Source: Coturnix japonica
Lineage: Eukaryota; Chordata; Aves; Galliformes; Phasianidae
Length of the DNA stretch: 64,000 nucleotides
Assembly: GCF_001577835.2 (NCBI RefSeq)
Contig: NC_029519.1
Span: forward strand, 40,654,512-40,718,511
Direction of reading: 5' to 3'
In this document: one piece after another, positions 29,843 through 42,389 of the stretch
Layout of the letters: every line of letters begins with the position of its first letter
Position numbering within the stretch: position 1 is the first letter of the stretch
Position numbers and translations under genes: made by a program
The notes under the pieces: model-generated
Databases searched by the model: none
The model's input: only the letters and a program-made list of their open reading frames with translations
What the model was told of the DNA's origin: nothing

Positions 29843-32800
29843 ATGAACCTGGCGGTGGAGCTGCTGCTGTTCGTGGGCACGCTGCTGTACTCCTACGTGG
29901 AGGCGCTGCTGAAGCTGCTGCTGCCCGTCAAGAGGAAGAACGTCCGCGGGGAGCTGGTGCTGGTGACGGGCGCTGCCCGCGGCCTGGGCAGAGCCACGGC
30001 CCGAGAGTTCGCCCGGTGCCAGAGCCGCCTGGTGCTGTGGGACGTCGAGGCGGTGAGGCCGGGATGGGTCCTGACGGGGCAGCTAAACGGGCTGTAACGA
30101 GACAGTGACACCCGTGTCACAACACGCGTCCTTCTTCCCGCAGCATGGCCTGAAGGAGACGGCAGCAGAATGCGAAAGTCTGGGAGCCACCGTGCACACC
30201 TTTGTGGTGGACTGCAGCAAAAGGGAGGAGATCTACAGCGCTGCCGACAAGGTAGGGGGGCAGGTGCATGTGGCAGCGCTTACCCACACAGGCTTTGATT
30301 TGGGGAAGCCCTGCGATCTGTCCACTTTTTGCTGCTGTACGTACATACCCTCAGGTACTGCAGCCTGTCCCAGCCTTTGTCCTGCTGAGCTCATGCTTCA
30401 GACTTTAGACCCTGCAACCAAACTTCCTGCTGCCGATTGCTGAGGAGCAGGCGTAGAAATGTGAAAGGCTGCAGTGTAGGGCATGGTTCAAATCGTTCTG
30501 TATGTCCACAGTGCATGTTTGTCCATGGGTGATGCGTAGGATGCTGTAATAACTGACAATAAAAAAGGGAAAGATGTCAAATCTAAATCAGCTTTCACGA
30601 CTGTTGTGGTTTTGGCCACAAGAAAGGTATGACATGTTCCTACCTGCAAGGAAATCGTTGTAGGATTTAAATAGTTCACTACTCATGCACTCTGTATGTT
30701 AACAAGCGATGTTCACCTACATATCTCATGGTCCAAAAGGTGAAAAAGGACATTGGTGATGTCTCCATCCTGGTGAATAACGCCGGTGTGATTGCAGCTG
30801 CTGACCTGCTCTCCACCCAGGACCACCAAGTGGAGAAAACCTTTGAAGTCAACATTCTCGCTCACATCTGGGTAAGGGTCTCCAGCACATTCAATGTGAG
30901 CATTATTAAGGATATATGTTTAGACCCACAGTTATTTAAAGCTGCAGGCAAATTACCAAATCCTGGTGCTGCTTTGTGTGTATAGCAAGCACGCACTCGG
31001 TCCGGTTGTTGGGAAACTTGATTGTCTCTTGCTAATCTGGGGCTGGCCTGGCTCTCTTGTCTTTTCCTTATTGGCCAGTGATGGCCTCTCCTGCGCTGTA
31101 GGTTGGTCTACGTCACAGATGTCTTAGCGTCTGTCTTTGGGTCAGGCTGTTTGGGCACTCTCAGCCAGGCACCAAGAACATCTTCTGCTGATACCTTACT
31201 TTGCTGCAAGGGTCCTTCCAGAAATCAGGGTACAGAGTGCAGCAGCTGGAGGGAGAATGGGTGTTTCTGTGGCTCTCAGAACCCACCAAGCATTAGGAAA
31301 AGCATTAGTCGCTTAATTGCACGTATTTGGGAACAGCATTGAAAACATTTAAGACATGACTCTTTTCCTCCTCCCCCGACCCTTTTTGTGGCCCTTGTTC
31401 TAAATCCCTTTCAAGACAACGAGAGCTTTTCTGCCAACAATGATGAAAAACAACCACGGTCACATTGTCACAGTGGCTTCTGCAGCAGGTCATTTTGTAG
31501 TTCCTTTCATGGTGACTTATTGGTAAGTGACTTTAAAATCAGCTCCTTTCATTTCTTACCTTTGTCTTCTCCACCAGCAAACATGGAGAGGAAAGAAATA
31601 CACTCAGTCAGCTTCTTCCAAAGGAAGAAGAAATCCACAGCACCCAGCACATAAGGACTTGTAGATGCCCAGTGATTTAATTGTTAGCTCTGACTGAATT
31701 GGGAACAATGCTTCAATGAAGGACTAATGATATGACAAATAAACTAATGAAATCTATTTTTTTTTTCCTCCCCATAACTGATCCAGACTTTGATTGGTGA
31801 AAAAGGTATCTGCTTTCCTTCTTCTTAGATTAACATCGTGCTCTTGTGAGTTGCTGTAGCCATAAGAAAAACTATGACTAGTCTGTTTTTACCATTCTTT
31901 CTTCTCAGTTTTACAGACTCAGGCCATATTGTTTTCTTCTTGTAGTAAGAAATGCTGGATGTGACACTGTTTACTGAATTAGGTTTCAAAAAGAAAACCA
32001 TCAGACTTATGCATGCCAATTCATGCTCCTCTGACAGTTCACTATTAAGATTACTCAGATATTCCACTTCACATCCCAAAATGTTTGCCAGGCAGCGATA
32101 TCTATGTTAGGAAAACACTGTAAGACAGCAAAAATTAGAGTTAGTCCCTGCCTTCCCAAGTGGATCGCATTGCTTCCCTCACTAGTCAGTACTGCATGTT
32201 CTCTCAGCCCCTTTCTACCAGGGCGGAAATAACATTCGTGCCTTCTGATTTGTGCTTTTTTTCCTCCATCAGTGCAAGCAAGTTTGCTGCAGTTGGATTT
32301 CATAAAGCCCTAACGGATGAACTGTCTTCACTGGGAAAGGATGGAATAAAAACAACGTGTCTCTGTCCAGTTTTTATCAATACTGGATTTGTCAAAAACC
32401 CCAGTACTAGGTAATGATCACAAGTCAGCATTACCTATTTGCCCCTGCTTTACCTCTGTTATTCAAACCGAGTGTATGTCCCACATAGCAGTTGTCCTTA
32501 CCCGACTTTGTGTACATGTGAAGCATTCTACTTCACATTCAGCAGCTGCCCATGTTTTATCACTGTTGCTTTTACATATATGCTTTCCTTTGGTTTTAGG
32601 CTTGGAAAGATCTTGGAGGTTGATGAAGTTGTGAAGGCACTGATGGAAGGAATACTGACCAACCAGAAAATGGTTTTTGTTCCATCAAGTCAACGCATTG
32701 GTTTACTTTTTGAAAGGTACAGGACAACGTAAGGAATAACTGTGGGAGCATACAAGCATTACACTTCATAGAATCATCAGAGTTGGAAAAGATCTCTAAG

Positions 32801-33415
32801 GTCATCCAGTCCAATTGTCCACCTGTCACTAATATTTCCAGCTAAACCATGTCGCTTGGTACAACATCTAAACATTTCTTGACAGCACTTGTAACATCGG
32901 ATTAAATTTAGTGCTATTTTAGAAGCTGGGGCAAGTCAATGGTACACTGTATTGTTTCTTCCCACTGACAACAGCAGACACTGTGAGCAAAGGGAAAGCA
33001 AGGTCAGTTCTCATTTCAGTGTACCTGTCTACATTTAACACTAAACCCACAAGCAGTAATTGAATCAGTGTCCTTTGCAGTGGATATCTGCCCTTGAAGT
33101 GATCATAAAAGGAGGAAGGTGCTGAAGGGACTGTCAATATAGTCAAACAGTTATGAAGGCAATGGGTTTTTAGGAAGTACTCCCCAGATATAAGTTCTGA
33201 TCTCAGTCTGATGCTCACATGCATTCTGTGCCCAGATGAGGTCCAGCCCCACCTGTGATAACACTTCCTCCAAAACCTGAATTCTTATCCTACGTTTAAT
33301 TTTGTGGGTTTTTTTTTTTTGTTCCAGGTTGTTCCCAGAACGTGCCTTGAATTATCTCAAAAAGATGAGCGATGTCAAGTTTGATGCAATTGTTGGGCAC
33401 GGAAGCAATCAGTGA
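29843..33415 (+). CDS. HSD17B13: 17-beta-hydroxysteroid dehydrogenase 11/13-like, copy 2 (intact)
   Basis: SDR16C short-chain dehydrogenase/reductase, expected on lipid droplets and ER, acting on steroids, retinoids or other lipids. Exons: 29843-30052, 30144-30251, 30740-30871, 31416-31522, 32273-32410, 32600-32716 and 33328-33415; 900 nt, 299 aa (human family members about 300). Residues 1-30 are a hydrophobic membrane/droplet anchor ([19 protein letters not shown]). The cofactor motif TGAARGLG is at 42-49, NNAG at 119-122, and the catalytic residues are N144, S172, Y185 and K189 (YCASK), the same numbers as in human HSD17B11. The protein ends [13 protein letters not shown]. By position next to KLHL8 it corresponds to HSD17B13. 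By sequence it mixes type 11 and type 13 features and is much closer to copy 1, so the symbol is positional only. Confidence 0.92.
32765..32885 (-). mobile_element. CR1 3' fragment in intron 6 of HSD17B copy 2
   Basis: Reads in reverse: CATAGAATCATCAGAGTTGG, AAAGATCTCTAAGGTCATCC, AGTCCAATTGTCCACCTG. It is absent from the same place in copy 1, so it marks copy 2 only. Confidence 0.8.
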
Positions 33416-33892
33416 AAAGGAAATTGTTTCATGACATGACTGAAATCAGAACATCTGCTGAGTATAGCACAACGATTTGGAGCAGAATTGAGCTGGGTAC
33501 TTCTTCCACACCACCACTTCTCATCACACCTTCAGGGCCATTCAACACCTGCAGCAGGAACAGATGTGCATAACACGGTGTGTTAGCAGAGATGCAGCTC
33601 AAGAAGTTGGACTGTTATGCAATGTGCACAACTGCTCATGTGAGTGCAGTGGGATTGTAGAGTATAAATTAATCTGGTCTTATCACTGAGTAAAATTACC
33701 TTGTGTCGAGGAATGCTTAGAGGTGGCCTGCTTCAATGTGATGAATCTTTAAGTTCCAAAAGCCTTGTTCTGCACACAGTTTAATGCATTCTTTGTAGTG
33801 AGTACCTGCAATAATACAGCCTCTTAATCAAGTGTTACCTAAATATGTTGATTGCCTATTATGTATGAGCTCCACTAGCACAACGTGTGCAG

Positions 33893-33898
33893 AATAAA
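33893..33898 (+). terminator. HSD17B13: Poly(A) signal of HSD17B copy 2
   Basis: AATAAA in AGAATAAAAGCAG, about 480 nt after the stop, in the same context as the copy 1 signal at 24695. Confidence 0.7.
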
Positions 33899-35800
33899 AG
33901 CAGTTCTTTAACCAGGTGTCTCTCAGCAGTTAACAGTCACAGTCATATCCTATAGGTGCATTTAAGATGCACTGTTAAATAATATATGCTCTCTGCTTAG
34001 GCCATTTCTCAGAATGCTTGCTGGTGATTCCTAGATCAGATTCAAACACCTCCCTCTGAAACAAGTATATATCAACTGGGAAGCAAAAGTCTCCTTGCTG
34101 TGTCTTCATTTCAACTAACTAGTGAACTCACTGCAGTACAAATTTAAGCCAGTACTGACACCAGTTAGCACACACAATTCCGTACACCTGTTTTCATCTC
34201 TTCAAACAGCACTTACAGAAGTGAGGGTTTATTTATCCCATCCCTCTGAAATGCTGATCCTACTCATTGCACAGGATGCTGTAGCACTGCCAGCCCTGAG
34301 TGATTCTGGACTTCCCCTTCATGCTCTACTTTTCTATGTACAGGTGAGCAGCAGAGCAGGGATACTCTGCAGGAGAAGGGAAACCTGACATTGTGGGTGT
34401 ATGGGATACAGCCTCCAGATGAGACCAGATCTTGCCCTCAAGCCAGCTCTAGTATGACTGCAGTGATCAGTTAATCCTCCCAAGTTCTGTACGAACACTT
34501 TACCACGTGATGAAATGCCAAAGACCTTTGTAGAGCACAGATTGACTTTTTGCCTACTTCTGCAACTCCAGACTGCGATAGATGCTGGCTGACAAGTGGC
34601 CATTTGAGGGAGGCCAGAAAACCCGCCAGGTTAAGCAGAGCTAGAACTAAGCAGCTTCCAATATAATCCATATTGTGCTGGAGCACTTGTACTACAAACT
34701 TGGATCCTTCAGAAGATAGAGAAGTTTTAACATGGCTCCACCTGCTCTTAGGTGGTAACAGGCCTAAGTCTGTGTTGCTGACAGGCTAATTGGGAGGAAA
34801 GGTTCTTTTGCTGCTTATACAACCAGCATGGAACAGGGCATTCAGGGTGTGGCTAAATACCATTTCTTACACTGGGACAATTGGATTCTAGTTTCTGAAT
34901 CTTGTGGCTGAAAAAGGGCTTTTTCAATATTCCGTGCATGGAATATAAGTTAAAATAAGTAATGAAAAGTTATAAAACACTTAAGACTTCTGAATGAATT
35001 GCACTTAAAAGCCATACTATAGAACATTTGAGTCATGATTGAAACAGAAGCCAGCTTAATACGCATGAATTATTTTTGTACTTGTTTTCCCTTTCTTGGA
35101 GACAATCCCAGAATCTGAGAAGGGGTTTTTTGTTTTGCATCTCTTGAAATAAGCTGTTTTATGCTGCTTCTGCTTTTATTTGAGCTGCATATTTCCACTT
35201 CTGCTTGGTATAAAGGAACATAAAAGAGGATTTAAGCCTTTATCCCATGAACACAAGTGACAGCAAATCAAACTGTCAGGCCTCCTAAGCATCTTGGTTC
35301 TCTTCTTGGCCACAAGAGACAAGCTTATCCCAAAATCTGGTTGTTACAGGTACTTAGCAGGAGCCTATGCCATCAAACCTCACGTAGCAACTTCCTGTAA
35401 AGTCCTACAATTGAATACTGGCATCTCACACACTGGCTTAGGGCACTTGTGAGTTGAGTGAGAGGCTCTGGACTCATGCTCTGCCTCCCTCTGAGTCATC
35501 TCTTGGAGTTGGCACTTCCCTGCCTCAGCCAGTTCTGACCTGAGCCCCGTGCCAAGGGAATGCAAGCACCACTGAGCTGTGAAATTAGGGGCTGGCCGTA
35601 CTACTGATGTGCTAATTAAGAACAGAAATTATGTAGCTCTGAGCATCTCTGGTGGAGTCAAACCTTTTCCCTGCAGACAAGGTAACTTCATCCAGAGCAG
35701 CTGGATGCACTATGGCCTCCACCTGATGACTGGAGCAACACTCAAAATATTTTGCATTTTGCAGCAGTCCTGTTATCATGAATAAACATGCCCTCATACA

Positions 35801-36000
35801 AACAATTTCTCCTCTGCATTCTGTTTTTTAATGCTCACAATCAAAATAGTCTTTGAGAAACTCCAGTTCAACAGATGCGCAACAGGGAAATACATTCATT
35901 GCTCACAGCAAACTCTGTGTGCACAGCTACAGCTGGGGTTTTTAGAAAGCTTTAGTCACTTGTGCTCGATATTTGACTGAAATTGAGCTTTTTGAACTGA
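35801..36000. other. Spacer before the KLHL8 promoter
   Basis: AT-rich sequence lying between the end of duplication unit 2 and the KLHL8 CpG island. I see no feature in it. Confidence 0.5.
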
Positions 36001-36009
36001 TGTGCTGTG

Positions 36010-36330
36010 AGGCACCACAGCCCCACACCGCCTCTTCCCGCCTCCTCACCGCGCATGCGCGCTGCTCGCCCCCTCCTCCCGGCGGCCCTCGGCGGAGCTC
36101 AGGTGAGCGGCGGCGGCGTGGGGCCCTTATTCATCCCTCCTTCCCTCACCGCCAGCACCCCGACCCCTCTTTCCCTTCGATTTACCCGATGAACGGTTCC
36201 TTGGGTGGTTCCAGAGGCCACAGCCCGCTTATGAGGGGGAGGGAGGTAGAACGCTCGGAGGCCGCGGCCCTCAGCGGGGAGCGCGGCACGTCTGGGCCTG
36301 GCCCCGGGCCCTGAAGGGAACCTGAGGCTG
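36010..36330 (+). promoter_or_regulatory. KLHL8: CpG-island promoter and untranslated exon 1 of KLHL8
   Basis: Abrupt GC- and CpG-rich block with no TATA box. GCGCATGCGC at 36051-36060 is a perfect palindromic NRF1 site. A donor GAGCTCAG|GTGAGC at 36102/36103 would end a short untranslated first exon. The next gene downstream in this orientation is KLHL8, whose first coding exon has an acceptor at 42279. Confidence 0.75.
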
Positions 36331-37062
36331 CGAGAGGAGGAATGGAGGATCATATCAACTCTTATGCTGCTTAAACGGTGGGAAAAATCACCTGCAGCTG
36401 CCAGGGAGGGGCTCCCATTGCTTCCTTCCTGCTCATGCAAAAGGGAAGTGCTCCTTCAGCCCGTTATAAGCTGCCTTGCCCAGGTGTCTGTCATCTGTGT
36501 GTTGATGGGTTCCACCTTGCCATCCCCCCCGGCCAATTCCGTATTGGTTGGTGGGAAATTGCAATTAGAGAGATGTTGTTAAGGGATGTGCAGGTGGTGC
36601 ATCTCCTGGTTCCTATGTGCCCCTTTCTGTAATACTCCTGCACGATGTGGTCATAAAGGTGACAGAATGCAGAGTTTTGGGGCTGTTCTTTGTCACAAAG
36701 GCTACTGGAAGCACAAACTGTGTGTATTTTGCACAGGAAAGTAGCACAGCAGCAGAAATCCCACACTGATTGCACTCAGGCTTAAATCTCAGCAGGTGGG
36801 TGTGCTCTGCTTGTGCTGGAGGTGAAGCTGTGCAAGGTTCAGCAGCCCTGTGGAGATAAAACATTGGATTAGAGTGAGCTGGTTACTCTGTAATCTATGC
36901 CTGAACTCTTACCTGTGTAAATCTACTGTGCTACATGCTGAGATTGCTCCTGTTGTTTGTGTGCAGGCACTGAAGGAGCTCACAGCTCAGGTGCACTATG
37001 TCCAACCCTCAGCCATGCCCACTAATCCTGGCTCTCAGTGCCACATCTTCCCTCTTCATCAT

Positions 37063-37262
37063 CATAGAATCATCATAGAACCACAAGGTTGGAATGGACC
37101 TATAAGATCATCTAGTCCAACCGTCCTCCCTTTACCATACCTACAGGAAACCCCTAAACCATGTCTCCTAGCTCCCTATCCAGATGCCTGTTGAACACTG
37201 CCAGGGATGGCGACTCCACCACCTCCCTGGGCAGCCATTCCAGTGCCTGACCACTCTCTGAG
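37063..37262 (-). mobile_element. CR1 3' fragment
   Basis: Reverse-strand CR1: ATCATAGAACCACAAGGTTGG, AGATCATCTAGTCCAACCG, GGCGACTCCACCACCTCCC. It lies in KLHL8 intron 1. Confidence 0.9.
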
Positions 37263-38419
37263 TGAGAACTAGATAGGCATGTGGAATCTGAATTATGTTG
37301 TTTTGATTACTTTCATTTTCAGGTGTATTTAATGAGACTTAAACTAAGCATAGGCTTGCAATGCAGCGTGTGACTTGAACTTTCCCATGTTTTCATGTAA
37401 CCTCGTGGGCGGCAGCAGCGCCGTACAGTTACCTGCAGAGACTTATCAGGCTCCATCTTAACTAGTTAGTTTTGTTGCTATTACAAAGTCCTTTTGTATC
37501 ATGAAAGCATCTTTCTGCTTCTGGCAGCCGAGGCAGGAGGACGATCCTCTCCCAGGTCAGTGTCGCAGGGGAGGATCCTTGTTTCCTTCGCTTCATGAGT
37601 GACATTTTAGTGCCCTGCTTGTGGCTGATGCTCCTATCCCCTTTAGCTGCAGAGTTATTTCAGGCATGTTACTTACACTGAAGGCAAGTGCTTTGTTTTA
37701 TGCTCTCGTCAGTTTCAGATGATTTGGTCAAAATGACTGAACCTAAAGCAGTTCACTTTGGGATGTTCCTCTTAGCTGAACCTAAGGCATCTCTAATGTA
37801 TGGGGGCTCTGAGCTACCATCTCTGCTTGTTTGTATGCATGCAGTAGTAAAGGAGGGCTCAGATTCGAATATCAGCGCTGACCAGCTGCACGCTGCCAGC
37901 ACAGACACAACGAATGTTCTAAGTGTTTATAACTCAAGAAGTAAAATTGATGGCAGCAAACAGGGGTGAGCTGTAAACAGGGAGTAAGGCCTTTTTTGCA
38001 CCGAGGGGGTTACTCTTCTATGAAAAGTGCAAAGTAGCTGCCTACGGAGTAACAGCTGATGTTATGAATGAGGCACCTCCTTCAGATTCCTTAGAGCCAG
38101 GCACTTAAGTGTGTACTCAGGCTGTATCCAGCTCTTCACTGCTGAGATGAAAGGAGGGTTATGGCTGGCTGTGACTGTACTTTAGAAAAGAAAGCCTCCG
38201 TTTGCATGCAGTAACCTCACCTCAAGCAGCTGGCTGCTGTTATTGCATTCTTGTTTATTTGAGGGGCATCTGAATGGCTTTTCTGTGTCAGTCAGTGGAT
38301 TCTGAGTGCGTAATTGACAGAACATTGTGCATACAGTCCTGAATGCTTAGTAAGTGTTGTAGCGAGTGATGCTTAAACTGGTGAACTTTTGCATTACTCA
38401 GGAGTTGAGAAATACCAAA

Positions 38420-38790
38420 GAATCACAGAATTACCCGGGTTGGAAGGGACCTCAAGGATCATGTAGTTCCAACCCCCCTGCCTGGCAGGGCCACCAAACA
38501 TACACCTTTACTAGATCAGGTTGCCCAGGGCCCCGTCCAACCTGGTCTTGAACACCTCCAAGGACGGGGCATCCACAACCTCCCTGGGCAGCCTGTTCCA
38601 GGACCTAACCACTCTCCTAGTAAAGAACTTCCCCCTAACATCCAACCTAAATCTTCCCTCTTGTAACTTAAAACCATTTCCCCTAGTCCTGCTATTATCA
38701 GCCCTTTCCAAGAGTTTACTCCCCTCCTGGGTGTAGGTTCCCAACCCACTTTCTTCTGCTATCCCTTTAAGGCTGTGCAATGACAAAACA
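38420..38790 (-). mobile_element. CR1 3' fragment
   Basis: Reverse-strand CR1 of about 370 bp: AATCACAGAATTACCCGGGT, GGAAGGGACCTCAAGGATCA, CCACAACCTCCCTGGGCAGC. It is better preserved than its neighbours and lies in KLHL8 intron 1. Confidence 0.92.
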
Positions 38791-39684
38791 ATTTATCATT
38801 CCAGTACAGGCAAGTACTTGAAGTACACTGACCTTCGTGACTTCTGCGAGACCTTCACATTTCCGTTTACTGTTCTATTAAAGGACTACTAAAACTCTGT
38901 TCTGTTTAAAGTGTAAGGACAGTAAATGCTGAGAGACGGGCATTTAAATCATCCCAGCCTGGTTAGCTTCTGCAAATTAAACATCTCTCCTTGTGCCAGG
39001 ATCCTGATAGACTGCAAATACATGACCTTAATGTTGTGTATTACATCTCACAGTATTACTTCTGTGCTTAAATCTGAAAGTGCACCATTTTTATGTGACA
39101 GGCTCTTTATGGCATTGGTTGTTGACTTACTTTAAATCTCTGTCAAAAACATTGCTTGATTTCTTAAATAAATGATAGGAACTTGGACAGTGATATTTCT
39201 CAAGTCTGATGCAACCTGGTAGCTCTTAATTATCAGCAGCCAGCTGGATATCTACACAGATCTCCATCTCCTACAAAGGTGCAGCTGTCTCGTAATCTCA
39301 GCTGCTATTTTCCACAGATGATGAGGGTTTGTTTGAAGACTCAAAGTGTGAGATACTATAATTAAGACAAGCGGAGGATCTATGGGTACAGCATCTAAGT
39401 GATTTGGGAAGCAAGAAATGTCACAGAAACAAGATGTTCCTGAATTGGTGATGTGGGAGATGAACAAACTCTTTCATGGTGTATTAATATCTGTCACAGA
39501 GTCTCATCATGATGAAGCCATAGTGTGTCAGACTGCTTGGTGTCTGAATTATAAATCCAGGTTTTTTAAGCCTGTTAACTTCAGTGAACAGTGAACTTGA
39601 AGAAACTTCTTTTATGTGAGGAGGATTTTAATGTCATGTGATCTAGTATTAATACCTGGTCTAGTATTAAATGTGGAGTTTGGC

Positions 39685-39737
39685 AGTGCTAACCTTGATG
39701 ACCCTTGAGGTCCTGTCCAACCTAAGCCATTCTATGT
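39685..39737 (+). mobile_element. CR1 terminal fragment
   Basis: Short plus-strand CR1 end: CTTGATGACCCTTGAGGTCC, TGTCCAACCTAAGCCATTCT. Confidence 0.65.
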
Positions 39738-41025
39738 GCCCATACACTTACCTGATATTGCCATGATTTATACTGAGAGTTCCCTGGTACATGTGGTTCC
39801 TGTGACTGTGATTTCCTCTGGTGTGAGGAGACCAAGGGCTCCAGTATCTGCTCCTGCAGAACCACTGCTAAATGTATCAGTCCATATCAGTGCTCTTCTT
39901 ATCCAAATGATTGCTCAGACTGTCACTAGCAGCTTCATTTGATAGGAGCATCCTATGAGGATGAAAAGCATGGTTTACAACCAGTTAAGTCTGGCTTTTG
40001 AGCTACTGTTCTATTTATTATATTTAAAAACAAACGAAACAAACAAAAAGTTACCCCAGCAGTGTTGATTTAGCTTAGAAATTGTGGGCTTTGTGTTGGT
40101 GCTTGCAATGGCATGTCCAGAACAGGTAAACCTTACACCACCAATCACTTTTACAAAGAGCCATGTGTGTGGTAAAGCCATGTGTGCAATCAGTTAAAAC
40201 ACGCAGATAAATTTAGCACGTAACACCAAGTGAAATAACCTTATGACTTACGAGCTGCAAACCATTGTTTAGTCATCAGTGGCAGTTCTGTTTGAAAGCA
40301 GCACTTCAACTCAGCTGTAAAAGTACCATTGTTTGCTCTGTTTTACTTCTGAATAACACGTGACATTCTTCATAATCCTTGTACAGTGTTCCAACTTCTG
40401 TCTTTTTCTTGGATATCTTTTACAGGAAGGATCTTTATTAGTTTCATCTCACTGTAACCTGCCTGGCTGACTGCAGACAACAGCACCGTGGCTGCACAGA
40501 ACGTGGAGCTGTCAGCAACACTGAGACTGAGACCATCCGATCACCTGGAGTCACTTCCTGCTCTTTCTGATGCATGAGGAGTTGTAAATGTATTAAGTGG
40601 CACGGATACCTTAAAAATATTCCAGAAGAACAGAAGTTCTGCACTCACCCACATGACTTACATCTTTATTTTAAAAGCTTCATTTTGTTCCATCGGTCAG
40701 TCAACTTCTTCCAGTGCCAGAGCTCAGGAGCAGGAATCACTGAATTGAGGAAGGATCATTTCTTAGTAGAACGCACAGTAAGTTAACGAGCAAACACAAA
40801 ATAAAAGCTATCCCAATCTAAAAGAGGAACACAATACTCAATATTCTCTCTGCTTTCCAGAGGTGTTTGTCTTTGAACCTTACAAACTTGATGCTCTCAC
40901 TTGCCAGAATGTAACAGGACTCTAGTAGCTTGTAACTTGGATCAATATCTTCATGCTTTCCAATAGTATTTCATGTTTTTCTTCTGGGCTTACCATCTTC
41001 CACAAAGCTTGTGGATGTACAGCCT

Positions 41026-41312
41026 AAATCATAGTATCACACAGTATCACAGTATTATCAGGGTTGGAAAAGACCTAGAAGATCATCTAGTCCAACCATT
41101 CCCAATACTTCCCGGCTAGATCATATTCATCAACACAACATCCAAACGTTTCTTGAACACTCCCATGGTCGGTGACTCCACCACCTCCCTGGGCAGTGCA
41201 TTCCAATGCCTCACTACCCTTTCTGAGAAGTAATACTTCCTAATGTCCAGCCTGAATCTCCCCTGGCACAGCTTAAAACCATTCCCTCTAATTCTATCAC
41301 TACTGTTACATC
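41026..41312 (-). mobile_element. CR1 3' fragment
   Basis: Reverse-strand CR1 of a different subfamily: ATCACAGTATTATCAGGGTT, GGAAAAGACCTAGAAGATC, CCACCTCCCTGGGCAGTGCA. It lies in KLHL8 intron 1. Confidence 0.9.
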
Positions 41313-42389
41313 TTACTGATGTCACAGGTTTCAAATTGTCATGGGTGTTAGACACACAGAATTGAAACTTCACATGTGCTATCAAGCTGGAAAATGATGT
41401 GCTCTTCCCTAGTGCTTGAGTTTTATTTACAGATAAAAAAGTGGACTTCAGACTTAGCCAGACTGGAGGTCACAGTATTTGGAAGAGTGAAATATTTGTG
41501 TGACAGAAGCCAAAGTAAACCTTCTTTCTATTGTCTGTGATATCCCAGATGTGTCTCTCAATTCTTGGAAAGCTGTGATAGCAGAACAACCACGATTCCT
41601 TTTGTCAGAACTGCATAAATCTTAGACACCAAAAACATCTGCAGCTAAGTCAGGTAGATAGAGTCTAAAGAGCTTGCAAACAGTAACACATTTTGCTGCA
41701 TGCTTATTTTCATGTTTTAGGTTAATATTACGTAAAGGAAAATCATTCCAAAATTTTTCCTTAAACATAAATTCTTTTACTCTTTAATTCTTGTTGAAAC
41801 ACTAATAGAGTGGCTTCATTTTTACATATGCATCAATACAGATAATACTTTGGAATTGCTTTGGCTGTTGAGATTGAGGAAAACTGAGTATGTACAGATA
41901 TACCTGTGGGGGCCAAATTAGTCTGTCTCTGGCAGCAGTGATGAGGTGAGGAGAGAATCCCATCTGCCTGTGGTCCATGGCCCTTCTGCTCCTCTGCTAT
42001 CCACAGATGTTAGGTGAGGAACAGCAGAGGACACATCACTGCCTTTTCTTCATATCTTTTTTCAACAAGTGTGGGGAACGAGTTCATAAACAAGGGCTTT
42101 TCCCAAAGGTACCTGCATATGATTTGCCTGCAGGACTCTTCCCCTCTTCCCACTCCCCCTAACTAAGATCAGCAGTAGTATCTTTAGCATGTAATCTGAT
42201 GATGGATACTGACCTTACCTGATATCTCCTTTGTCCTTTTTTTTTTTTTGTGTGTGTGTGCTTGTGTATGTGCTTTTAGATAGGAAGATGAAAAGAACTT
42301 AGCTACATTTTAGGACTGACTCCTGATGGGCTGGACTTTGTCTTGGTGGGAATATTTGACGGTTCACGCTGCAAAAGACGAAACAACCA

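Larger units (their letters stand above)
29690..35800 (+). repeat. Tandem segmental duplication, unit 2
   Basis: Matches unit 1 (18,840-25,720) in exon order, exon length, parts of introns, the 3' UTR and about 2 kb of 3' flank. The two units are separated by about 4 kb that holds the SCPP-like gene. Confidence 0.85.
36331..42279 (+). other. KLHL8: KLHL8 intron 1
   Basis: About 6 kb without supported coding exons. It contains three reverse-strand CR1 pieces and one short plus-strand CR1 end, listed separately, and a T/GT-rich tract (42236-42270) that forms the polypyrimidine tract of the first coding exon. Confidence 0.65.

Noticed and set aside
29491-29880. 129-aa minus-strand frame upstream of HSD17B copy 2
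   Set aside because: It spans the GC-rich promoter and exon 1 antisense, resembles nothing I know, and its first part is only the complement of exon 1.
37529-37555. Possible extra untranslated KLHL8 exon (CTTCTGGCAG acceptor, CCCAG|GTCAGT donor)
   Set aside because: A very short untranslated exon cannot be supported from splice-like sites alone.
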